This document shows, piece after piece, positions 33,053-43,999 of a stretch of DNA of 64,000 nucleotides (positions are counted from its first letter, which is position 1; each line of letters starts with the position of its first letter). Position numbers and translations under genes: made by a program. The stretch is from NCBI GenBank assembly GCA_003260075.1, contig QLIY01000619.1, forward strand, positions 7,602 to 71,601. Reading direction: 5' to 3'. This DNA is from Phallusia mammillata (lineage: Eukaryota > Chordata > Ascidiacea > Phlebobranchia > Ascidiidae). Below the pieces are notes generated by a model, which worked only from the letters and a program-made list of their open reading frames with translations, was not told where the DNA came from and did no database searches.

Positions 33053-36000
33053 TTTTTATATTTTATTCAGGTCAAAGATTTATCCATTTCCGCTACAAGT
33101 CATTCAATTTAGGCTGATAGCCTTTTTAACAAACAATATTTAATGCAAAATAAAGTATTGATGAATTTGTTTGGATTTTTTGTACTTTTCATCAAATTTA
33201 ATGTTTTATTGTATTAAAAGGAACACAGTATTTTTCAGCCCATTGAACAATTTGTCTAAATTTAAACAAGAGTAATTTAATTAATTTTTAATCATATAAC
33301 AGATTTAATATCTGATGATGGAAATGACCCCATCGACACATTTGAAATGTCTTCGAAGATTGCGCACCGCTGGAGGACTGGGGCTGTTATAGTATCTTGG
33401 ATTTCTATTGTTTTAACACTCACTATAGGCGTAATTGAATTTAGTAAGTCAAAAATATTCATTTATTACCAAATTTCATGCTCTTATCCAAAAACTTACA
33501 CCCTATGCCCATGGAAATTAACAGTATTGCCAAAACCTAATTCCAACAAGTAGCAAAGATTTTTGTGTACCTTAATTAAATGGTAAAGAGTGGGTTATAT
33601 TTTGTGATACTAGAGTTCTTTAGGTTGACTAAACGGAAAATGTATGTCCAGCTTAATCAGGAAATTAATCAGACTTTGGTATCATATGTATAGAAGTCCA
33701 TTTAAGGTGGACAGTGCATAACTGCTCATTATTAATTGAGTTACCTCAGTTATCAATACATTTTTTATAGCAAACTAATTTCTATTATTTGTTATACGAA
33801 ACCCTTAAATAATTACTTTAATTTCAATTACACAAAATTAGAATAAAAAATGGTGTAATTTGTTGTGGTGCTGTTTTGTACCTGTTTTAAAAATTAAAAA
33901 CGTTTTTTGAAGAACATTTGTCATGATTTGTTTAACAAAGTTTGACACTGTAATTAGCAAAGCATTACAAAATTAATTAATTATAATTTGGCGCTGCTGA
34001 ATTGTCATGTGATTGCTTCCTGCAGTCAACTGTGTGATTCTAACTTCCGTTTTGTTGCAGTTGTGGCAAAAAATGAAAACAGCGCTGCTGCCTTCGGTTT
34101 AGCGGTGAGCAACTTATATTTTTAACCTGTGAATAACTAAAAAATTCAGTAGTTATAAGCATTTGGACACTATTGTCTAAATTGGCATTATTTCCATGCT
34201 GTGATAGCAAGATTTTGTGTCATGCTTTCCTGTTTAAAGTATGACTCAACCATTTTGTTCCACTTTACATAGGATGTATGCCATTATATAGCACACACTT
34301 ATCCTGTTGTAAAGCATGCCAAAACGTTTTTATTATTATTAATAAAGCCACCAATATGCGTAACAAAGTACATGTACCTACCTAATTTGTGAAAGTTTGT
34401 TAAATTATGTACTAAAATTAATTGGAATGGCGTTCCCAGTGAGTTTTCATTCAGTGGCCTACAAACTGCTGTTAATTGTTGAATACTCCATTGTGCTATA
34501 GCAGTAGCTTCACACAATGTTCGTATTTTTTAGTTTAGTGCGATTCTGGATGTTATATCTTCTGCGGTGGTGCTGTGGCGGTATTACGGTACTTACAACA
34601 CCTTTTCTAATCGTCGTGAACATATGTAAGTTTGTATGTGTATTTTATTCCTAACTTTGGCAAAAACCGTATCATTATTATCAACACTTCGATGCAACGC
34701 ATTTTAATGTTTGAACAACGGGCGATTTCTCAAAAATTACGCAGTCCCACTGGCTTCTGTATATTGACACTATTTTTGATGTGGCACTATCTAACAATGG
34801 AATGACAATATACATGCGATAACAAAGAGATCTGTTTAAACCTTAAACTTACGCAACATAGCTTTAACAGGAAAGGGGCTAAATGCCTGCAGATACTGTA
34901 TTGTAGACCTTTAAGGAGCGCATAAAAGTATGTGTAATTTGACGCTACATTTAATAAGCAGACGCGAATTTGCGTTTCAAAGTGTATTTTTGTTATCTGT
35001 ACGTCCAGATACGTTTCTACATATTAAAAAAAACTTGTATATGTTTTTTGTAGATCGTGTATTGTGTTGGGATGCTTGTTCATCGTTTCAGCCATAGGAA
35101 TAGCTGGGAAAGCGATTTTCGACTTGCTTATGGGCGAAACACCGGACATGAGTGTAAGTGGCTTGGTTTGGAAGTTGGAAATATGACACCCTTGAGTTGC
35201 CGCGACGTACAATATGTTGAAATGCCTGTTCTAATTAGATGTTAAGTGGCTAAAGCTAAGTGAGGGCTTTGTAGTTAGGTTTGAATTATCTAGTTGTACA
35301 ATGTGGTGTAGTAATTAGGCTAATTTTTTTTTATTTAGATGAATTTTTGCGCCACAACAGTGGATTTTTGACGCAATATTTTAACAGTTAACAGTATAAT
35401 TAAACCTCTTATATTTTCTTCAAAAAATGGGTTATTTTGGGAACACAAATTCAAGAAAATGTTTTAAAAAATGTGTTTTAAAAAAATCATCGTCCAAGCC
35501 ACTATCGCGAATTTCTACCAAAAATGAGTTATACAACGGCGTCATTTCCGCAATACAGACGTAACTGTCGCAGTATAACAAGAAAAAAAAACATGACTTA
35601 GGTCAACACAAATGGTTGTGATGTGACATGTCGAAATTTCGCAATACAAGTTCGTAAGCAACATGTGGCCCCTTATTTCGTGATGTGAATACACAAGCCC
35701 GCTGTGGACGTCTATATAAGTCAGTGCCGGTCAAATTGCCACAGCTGACTTTTAGCGCACTGGCTTCATTGAAATACAGCGACTGTTGACACTTTTTAAA
35801 TTGCCCTTTCCAGGATGTCACCTAATTTATTTAACACAAGCCATTATGTAGAAATTAGGCTTATGCGTTAGCAACACAATTTGATGCATATTTACGGTGG
35901 TTTTTATAAAGCACTTTTACATGGGCATCCTCTGCATTAAAAACATGCTTATATACCAATATGACCATATATTCTAACTGGGATCAGCCCTGAAGCGTTC

Positions 36001-39000
36001 ATTCAGACCAGCAATCACGGCGCACTCATCTGCAATTCATAGTACGCCAGGCATCGGCCTATATCGGTATAACGCCTTCAATGGGTCTGGTGTACTTTAA
36101 TGCTTTTTCACCATTTACACCATGCTGTTAAATCACGAATCAATACGACTTGCTTGTTGCAACGTTGGACTTGTAAAACACGCATTGTTTTGTTGGAAGT
36201 GCGTAAGCGCTTTTTGTGAAAGCGAAAATAGCTGTGTTTTTGCGACTTCCTTGCTATCACAAAGTGAAACCGCAACCCTGAAACTCAGATATGAGATGTT
36301 TGGTGTCTACAGTATAATGCTAGCCTTTGGGAACGTGTTCGGGCCCCGATGCTTTTTGTTGTGTATAATTGTATAACAGCTATAATTCAACCAACGACGG
36401 CTACCATTTAAAGATCGTCGACAATAGTTACCTCGTTAGTCGTTATCATGCGCAATTGTCCAAACGAAATATCACCGAAAAACTAATAAAATAATAGACC
36501 CTAAGCAGTGGTGGGATTCAGCCGGTTCGCACCGGTTCTATAGAACCGTCTCACTAAATGGGATTCAGCCGGTTCGCACCGGTTCTATAGAACCGTCTCA
36601 CGAAATTTTATGAGATCAGCGAACCAGTTAGCATTACTGGTTACTGTCAATTGACTTTATGAGATCAGCGAACCTGTTAGCATTACTGGTTACTGTCAAT
36701 GGACTTTTTGTAACAGAACCGGTTGAAAAATATGACTTTTGTGATAGAACCGGCTGACAAAAAAATTGAATCCCACCACTGGCCCTAAGTATGGCCACAA
36801 TATAGAGATAGTAATTTTTTTCTGATTTTGGTATGTTTTTCTCTGTGATTGTAATACACACATATTTTTTGAAGAAATACACCCTAGAAAGATGAACTAA
36901 AAACGGTACAAACACAAGTAAATATATTTCCAAACAGCGAAAAACAACACAATTCAATTTGTTTGAACAGGAAAACGGCTTGAGAGTGCTGGTTATAACT
37001 TCAGCTGTGGCGAGCATTTCTTGTATATTCCTGTTTATCATAAAGACTGTTATTGCGAAGAAGTTGGCGTCATGGACAATATTCACTGATGGTGAGTCAC
37101 TAACTTTTTTTGTTGTTAGCTCCAGTGCAAATTTTGACAATCATGTCATGTGCCAAAGTCTTGGTGAAACCATTTTCCACATTCTGCAATTTGTTATACA
37201 GTAAACATGGGTTAATCCGGGGTGGCACTAAATACCGCATGTGACCGCATGTGGCCGCATGTGACCGCATGTGATTCCTCTTAAAATACACCATGTTATG
37301 TGAAATGTAAGAATTCCAGCCCCATTAGGGGTAAAATAGACCAGATTCTAGATTGATTTTAATTTCAAACCTTCACCCAACCCTAATAGCTCTAACCGTC
37401 AGCGCTTTCAAAAGTCCGCAAAATTATTTTTTGGTAAAAGCATATTAAAGTCATTCACAGATTCCTGCCGTGTGATAACATGCCGTCACAAGCGGTATTT
37501 AGCACCACCGGTTAATCCGGACCCGTTTGGATCAAAAACTGTCCGGAGTAGGCACAAATCCGGATAAACCGAATTCCATTATTTTAATTCTTACCACATT
37601 ACATATCTTTTGTACCTCAAGTTTTATCCGAATTAGGCGAATATCCGGATTAACCGAATCCTGTTTAATAGAGGTTTACTGTATAACCTAACCATGGACA
37701 AATTCAGTTTGGCAAGACGTTATAAATGTTTGTGTGGGGGTTGTTGTATTATATAAGGGTTTGATTAATCACAAAAGCTGTGTATACACATGGTTGATGC
37801 TTATCACTAAATTTTGTCCTTAAAAACCGCCCTGAAAAATGAAATTGCCCTTATTTTGGCATTACGTCTAGGTTTGTGTCAGTTACAGCAACGCCAAATC
37901 CTTATATTTTGCCTCACTAAGACCAACGCTTATTCAAAATGCAAAGCAAGACCTTTGTAAACCAACATTAATAGCACTTTTTTGGTAGCCCATCTCGGTT
38001 AGTTGGAAAGCAAATTTTGCTGTAACAGTTTGACATTTTTGATGCCTTGAATTGTTTGACGTTGTATAGATTCAAACTTATTTCCCGAAAAGCCCTTTAT
38101 TTGAGCTTCTAAAATGCCTAATTGGTAATAAGTCGGCATTGTATTTGACAGAAAGTTGAACGTTATATTGCAAAACAAAAAAACTTTGGTGGCACATAAC
38201 CTCGCTAGTATATTTTGGAAAGTAAGCAAACAACATAGCGAGTTTTATCAATCGGATTTTTAATACTGCTGAAAACAAAACCTTCCAATATCCTTATACG
38301 ACATCCGCATTAAGTTCAGGATTTCCACATAATACTCGCCACAGATTTCTTTTCAACCCTTACTAATGACTAGGTTACCAATAGAGGTTGAAATAGTAGG
38401 CCTTAAATCAACAAAACCGCCCTAAACGCACGCCTACAGTTAACAGTGTATGCCATGGTTCATTGTAATACCTCCAACTTCAAAACCAATTACGCCCACT
38501 TAACTAACACTCAGCCATAGCTTAACGCATTGATTAACAACTAATTGAGTTAATTCGTCGGCAAACAGCGTAATATCGCAATTAAATTAGTTCTTTTTCG
38601 TGATTTTTTAGCGCTCAACTCACTGGCCGGTGCTGTAGTCGCAACTTCGATGGTGGTTACATCAGAAGTCACCAAAGATAACAGCTACTTGTGGTTTTTG
38701 GATGCCTCCGTTGGCTTGGTTGTGAGCCTGTTCCTGATAATATACGGTCTTTGGTGAGTTGTTAAATAGTTATTTTTGCATGCTCACATGATACTTTCAA
38801 CAAGGCATTCTAAAAAGGCTTGTTTGTCGTGCTTGGCGCCGAATACGATAATTGAATTATACTTGAGCCTGTTAAGAGATCAGGTGTTACACATGTGCCT
38901 GACTGCGTTAAAACAACAAGACTTTAGGCTTTGATGATTTCAAAGACCCGCATGTATGCGCTGTCTAGGCGGCCTTGGTGTAATCTTTGGTAACAGTATT

Positions 39001-42000
39001 TTTAAGATATATAACCATGGTTGCCATTGACCTAAAGCGAAAAATGAGGACAAATCTTTAGACTAAGAATGCTTAACCGCCCTGTATATAACATCTGCTA
39101 TGTTTGGACACCTAAGTATCAAATTTATATTTAAAAATAGAAACGGCTTATAGTTTTGGTACGGCGAAACTGTTTCAACAAACTGATGAAACGTGGGATG
39201 AAGAAATGCATTTCTTTTTCATAAAGCGCCTGTATGTTCATAAATCAACAAACTGAAAAAAAATGTATACACCAATCACAGGCCTTTTACAGAACTATCC
39301 ATATAAGTTGGAAACCAAAATCATTTGTTTCGTTAAAAATATCGCCATTTTGCAAGCAGAAACGTTGCAAAAAAACGACGCTTGCTAAACCGGTGGCTAT
39401 TGATCCGTGTTTAAATCCAATCTTTGTGTGTTTTAACCATCAATATTTCCACGTTGCAACGCACTGAAGTCGAACCGTTTTATTTTTAACCAGTAATGGG
39501 CCTTACAATGGTTTTTCCTTGCGATATGCCTGTTTTGCTAAACCAGTAGTTCGAGAACGTTTTAGGCGTACGACACACATACTAACTATTTGTAATAGAT
39601 TACAATGTTTTTGATAAAAACGATATTAAAATGGGGTTTTGGCAATAGCACATGTATTCCATCACAGAAGTGGGGCCGGGTTCAGGCTTAAGTTTAAATC
39701 AAATGGGCTTCTTTCGGGCCCCACTTAACACTCGGTTTCATTTGTGTCGTATTTTTAGCCACTTTTGGGCCTAATTTGGACCTTGTTGGAAAAAATTCGG
39801 GTTCTGGCCCCCCCCCCCCACAGAAGTGGGGCCGGGTTCAGGCTTAAGTTTAAATCAAATGGGCTTGTTTCGGGCCCCACTTAACACTCGGTTTCATTTG
39901 TGTCGAATTTTTAGCCACTTTTGGGCCTAATTTGGACCTTGTTGGAAAAAAATCGGGTTCTGGTCGGGTTTCGGGCTTGTACTTCACCAAGCCGAAAACA
40001 GGGAAACTGTACTTTGTAAAATCTATTCCGGATCCCACAGTCAACCGCAGTTACATATGCGGGTACACCATAGTGGAACTTTTAACAAACAAGCTACAAA
40101 AGTGCAATGCACATGGGGTAAAGGTGGTGAATTTACCACACGAACACGATCTTGCCTTCCGTGTTATGTTCCAATGAGTCAGTTTGAATCGTTGTGAATT
40201 CTTGCCTGTCTTCATGACACACAGGTGTTACTTCCGTTCTTTATGAGCCACATAAGGCACATTCCCTAATTACTAACTAGGGTCAAACTGAATCATGTGG
40301 TCTTTGTAATAACAACGTAATAGGTTGTGATGACAAGGTACAGTGTAATTACACGATTTGACGTCATTATATAGGATGTAGGCATTCTCCAAAAATGTTT
40401 AAATACAATTTTAAACATAGCACAGAATACTGCGAATACAACTCTCAAGTTTTGATTACGTTTTCAATTTATTTGTTACTTTTTGCATGATGTTTAAGAA
40501 TTGCGTTTTTCAAGTTTTTGACATCAATTGGAAATTGTTGAAATGATGTTGATAAAACGAAAAATGCTTGCCCCAACTTTATAGAGCTCTTTTTGGCAAT
40601 TGCAGAAAAAAAATCCTTTGTTTATCGTGCACTGTACTACGCGCATTCAGTGTTATTTACTCTGATCAAGGCGACCTGTATAGGACGGCGAAACGTCAAG
40701 GCACAAAATACAATTACCAGAAGAGCTCTATAAATTCGATATTATACCTGGCAGCAACAACTTATATGTGCTTACCCCAATAGTAGACCAAACGTTCGTA
40801 CAGTTGAACAACTGGCCCGAAACTGAGGTCCAAACCCGGCCTGGTCTCGACCCGTAAAACCCGACCCTAGTTAGAAATCTGTGTTGTTGTTGCCATAACA
40901 TGCAGTCAAAAGTGGATTAGGTGAAGTTAAACGGAGTTGGTATGCGTACAGATTGAAACCAATCCTAATCAGTCCATTTGTGCATGACTGCACCACGTTT
41001 TAGTGAGTCACTTCCAAAAACCTTCCGGAAAACAACTGTTTTATTTTCCTAATTGAAAACTCGTGCCGTTTGTGCCTCTTTTAACTTGTTTTGACGTGAA
41101 CTTAAAAACAAATGTATCGTGTTGTTTGTCTTTATTCGCTTTGTCACGTTGGAGAAATGCGAACGAAAGGGTTGCAACGTGGCGTACTGATGTTGTCCTT
41201 AAATAAAGTTTTTCCGAGGCGGAATAGTGGAAAATTATGGTCGAGTAATATAAGTCAGTCCCTTTTCCAGTGGTTCACAACTGTTATTGCCGAAAACCTC
41301 CCTTAACATTTCAAAACATTTTCATTTCTCCCTAATATACTACATAGTAGATTCTAAACCATACAAAGATCATTTAAAATTGGATGTTTTATTAACTTTA
41401 CAGGTTATATTTCCAGAGCTGAAGTGTCTATTTACAAACCACTAATAAAAACAAAGTTAAAAGTTTTAAAATGCCTCTCCGGTTGTCAAACCACTACCCC
41501 CAATCGAACCTGTTTAAATGCCAAAACGGACCTAATCGTACCTGTGCCTAAACCCGACGCAAAAAGTTGGGCCCGACAAAACTATGTAGCCAAGAGTTGT
41601 AAACAGGCCTGAAAATGGAGCCCGAATCCGAAAGTACAAGCCCCAAACCCGGCCCGAACCCGAATTCTTTTTGAGAAGCTCGTTTTGGTCCGATAGTTTG
41701 AAGCTCAGGAATGACAAAGACGATAAACAACAATAGACAACTGCTGGTCTTAAACAAGGCGTTTTATATCTGTTTGACATTAGGTCAGGTCCAGCAACTG
41801 GCTATACTTAGGCTAGTAAAATTTATTCCAAAAAAAATACTGACACAGAGTGTAAAGTCAGGCCCGAATCAAGCCCGTTTGTTTTGAAGAAACCTATAAG
41901 CCCGAAAATCCCGGCCCGACTTACAACTTTGATGTGAACTACTGTTGAACAGAGTATCACATAAATTCTGTTAACTGTGTAATATTATTTTTTCGCAGGC

Positions 42001-42047
42001 TGCTGACAAAACATGTTCCAGAAGTTAAAAAGACGAGTGGCACGTGA
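32629..42047 (+). CDS. TMEM163: TMEM163-like zinc transporter (CDF-related), multi-exon
   Basis: Vertebrate TMEM163 is a six-TM vesicle and plasma-membrane zinc transporter related to cation diffusion facilitators. Exons: 32629-32703, 32930-about 32972 (cut by an 80-base C run), 33303-33443, 34061-34104, 34534-34625, 35054-35153, 36971-37091, 38612-38753, 41999-42047 (TGA). Phases agree from exon 3 on. Recognisable blocks are HRWRTGAVIVSWISIVLTL in TM1, SAAAFGLAFSAILDVISSA then VVLWRYYG in TM2, WTIFTDALNSLAGAVV in TM5 and YLWFLDASVG before TM6, ending LLTKHVPEVKK. About 270 residues are visible against 289 in human. Oddity: TM2 has S-A-I-L-D where the human protein has D-A-I-L-D. The start follows a short acidic N terminus and is a reasonable, unproven choice. 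Confidence 0.9.
32973..33052. other. 80-base poly-C gap filler inside TMEM163 exon 2
   Basis: Interrupts the coding sequence after KIKLEV. The end of exon 2 and its donor are missing. The next exon enters in phase 1. Confidence 0.75.
35979..36100. repeat. Dispersed repeat also at 17297-17400 and 63960-64000
   Basis: The block GGGATCAGCCCTGAAGCG, AGACCAG, then a GCCAGGC segment recurs at 17315 (GGGATCGGCACTGAAGCG) and at the window end (GGGATCAGCCCTGAAAC), with a partial match near 27265. Termini and class were not determined. Confidence 0.55.
36506..36781 (+). mobile_element. hAT-type MITE with 15-bp TIRs and 8-bp target duplication
   Basis: In TMEM163 intron 6. Termini are CAGTGGTGGGATTCA and its exact reverse complement TGAATCCCACCACTG. 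Flanks ACCCTAAG (36498-36505) and GCCCTAAG (36782-36789) match at 7 of 8 positions, as expected of hAT insertion. Inside are two partial tandem duplications (about 36512-36557 with 36559-36607, and 36610-36658 with 36659-36705) and the 16-bp palindrome CGGTTCTATAGAACCG. No coding capacity. Relatives lie at 30502-30590, 30804-30873 and 57549-57706. Confidence 0.85.
37199..37681 (+). mobile_element. pogo-like MITE with TA duplication, interrupted by another MITE
   Basis: In TMEM163 intron 7. Ends CAGTAAACATGGGTTAATCC and its inverted counterpart ending GAGGTTTACTG, flanked by TA on both sides (37197-37198, 37682-37683). Interior matches the element at 15193-15374. After removing the nested insertion and one copy of its 11-bp target duplication, 183 bp remain, against 182 bp for the uninterrupted copy. 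Confidence 0.8.
37221..37509 (+). mobile_element. Nested MITE with 18-bp TIRs and 11-bp target duplication
   Basis: Terminal inverted repeats GGTGGCACTAAATACCGC and (inverted) GGTGGTGCTAAATACCGC, 16 of 18 matching. Perfect 11-bp flanking duplication GGTTAATCCGG at 37210-37220 and 37510-37520. It holds four copies of a 10-bp unit (CGCATGTGAC type) near 37236-37273. Duplication of 9-11 bp and GG termini suggest a Mutator-like origin; that assignment is tentative. Confidence 0.75.
39667..40060. repeat. GGCCGGGTTCAGGC repeat family, duplicated around a C run
   Basis: The block from GAAGTGGGGCCGGGTTCAGG recurs after a C run at 39808-39819, so the two copies are most simply the two alleles. Related sequence is seen at 22598-22680, about 40805-40870 and, in reverse, about 41520-41940. 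All lie in introns of PKD2 or TMEM163. Open frames across it lack recognisable domains; the element class is unknown. Confidence 0.5.
41268..41496 (-). mobile_element. hAT-like MITE related to 11002-11219
   Basis: Starts CAGTGGTTCACAAC and ends GGTTGTCAAACCACTA, in TMEM163 intron 8. The interior (AAACCATACAAAGATCATTT and the stretch around it) is the reverse complement of the PKD2 intron 6 element. Target duplication was not clear. Confidence 0.6.
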
Positions 42048-43999
42048 TCATTTCCACCAATCACATCTCTTCCCTGCATTTGCCCGGGCGCTTGGCTAGG
42101 TGTCAAAGGTGACGGGTTACCTTAGGTCAAGTTAATGTTTTGTTCGAGGTCATGATTGTTTTTTTTTCATTTGATCAATTCTTTTTACCTTTTTTGTCTT
42201 TCGACTATTGCATTTTGGAAACGTAGCAAATAAGAAGCTCGTTAAAAACTGAACAGTTAGATATACATTCCACTTAAAATAATAACTATTTTAGAATACA
42301 AATATTGTTTTAATGATGCAAAACAAAATAGTTTCAATATCTAAATTTATTCATTTCATTGCGAAATAGTTACAAAAATCACAGTGTATTGGTTTTGGTT
42401 ACCTACATTTTCGGTTTCCAAGGCGAAATATATATTGTTAACATATGTACACACGCTACCATTCTGTACACATTTACTCGTTTTAGAGTATTATAAATGT
42501 AGTTTGTGTTTCAATACCATTGCCATAAATTGTGCCTTATATTTTCGTTCCTTAACCTTTCGTGCAATCGTGCGACCGTTTGTCATCATAAAAAGGAAAT
42601 AATTCATTTCAAACCATGTCTTAAGATGCACAAAATCATTTAAACATGTAATGTTCTAGAATAATTCTCATTGCGAATTGCTCTCCACATAATAAACTAG
42701 CTGCAACACATTTTTTTTTTAAATGACATTTTTTTTACTTTTTTTGCAACTGAAAAAACAGAAAATAAAAATCCTGTTGACAAAAGTTAGAAAAAACTTA
42801 TTTTCCGCCAAACACTAAAAAACGTTTTTTTTTCTTATTTCTTTACCTGATATACACTTAAATGTCAAATTGAAGAACCCTAGCCTCTATTTTGAGTTTT
42901 CCATTTAAATCTGTGCAAAACTAGCCTATATAAGAAGAGTGTTCCCCGATATGTTTTCTTTTTTGTTTCAAGTAACATTATTATCAGCCATACACGATTC
43001 TAAAGTGCTCTTAGTACTAGCGTTGACAAATTTTATCGCATAACTTTATTGCTCTGCCTTTCTTTCGGCCGTTATTTTCCACAGTGTTGCGTTTTTGCAC
43101 TTGGCCCCTCCCTAACGTTGTTCACGAGCAAAAAATTGCAAAAAATGCAAACTTGGTTACTTTTGGCACCTCCATAAAAATATGCAAAAATATTATTATT
43201 TCGACCTTTTTCGCCAAATGTTATGCTTCTCTCTAACATTCAAAAGATCAATTGCGCCCTATGATCAAATTTATTTGGACATGAATACGATTTGCAATTA
43301 AACTATGTACTTTCCCTTTTTCCGAATACTTCTTTCATTTGGGACTGTTTAACACATACGCATTTCGCACTGGTGTGTGGTTGTATTTACATCCATTATA
43401 CCCGCGCTTTATGCATACCAGACATCCTCTATAAATATATATACATACCTATATTGTGCATTATGTTTTGTACACTCTTTGCGAACTGTAGTGCAATAAA
43501 ACTTATCAGCTCTATAAATGCTTGTATTTTGCTTATTATTGATTATAACGGGATATTTGTTATCTAGATATGAATAACTTTAACTTGATAAGATTATCTG
43601 CACTTAATTGCAATTAAAGTTAGAGAAGTTTGACAAAAATGTGGTCAAACTCAAAAGACGAAAAAATTTAAAATAAATATTAAATGCTGAGTCATTATGC
43701 GTCATGATTTTTGGAGGTCGCAGTCGGCAGTCGCACGTTGGAAACGAAGTGGACTTTGTTCTTTGCTGGGTAGAAAAGTCACGTAAGACCCCTTGAAGGA
43801 CAAATGAAAGCTGTAACTTACTTTTATTCCATTAAAACAGCATAGAGAAACACGATTTTTGTTTCGTTTTAAGTGTAGTTATACTATTGTCATCATGATT
43901 TTACAAAAAACGAAAATTGTATTGTTTACAATTACATTTATAGAATCTAACAAATTGTTGCACTTGTAAATTTGGTAATTGTGCTGTTGTAAAAAGAAA
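42048..43999. other. TMEM163-MGST3 intergenic region
   Basis: AT-rich. No exon or repeat with recognisable family resemblance. Several AATAAA-type hexamers (for example near 42762 and 43494) could end TMEM163 transcripts. The MGST3 promoter should lie toward the right end. Confidence 0.5.

Noticed and set aside
36634-37140. 168-codon minus-strand open frame in TMEM163 intron 6 and exon 7
   Set aside because: It runs through the hAT MITE and antisense to a TMEM163 exon; no domain is visible.
39932-40177. Open frame in TMEM163 intron 8
   Set aside because: It lies within the GGGCCGGGTTCAGG repeat and has no domain or splice support.
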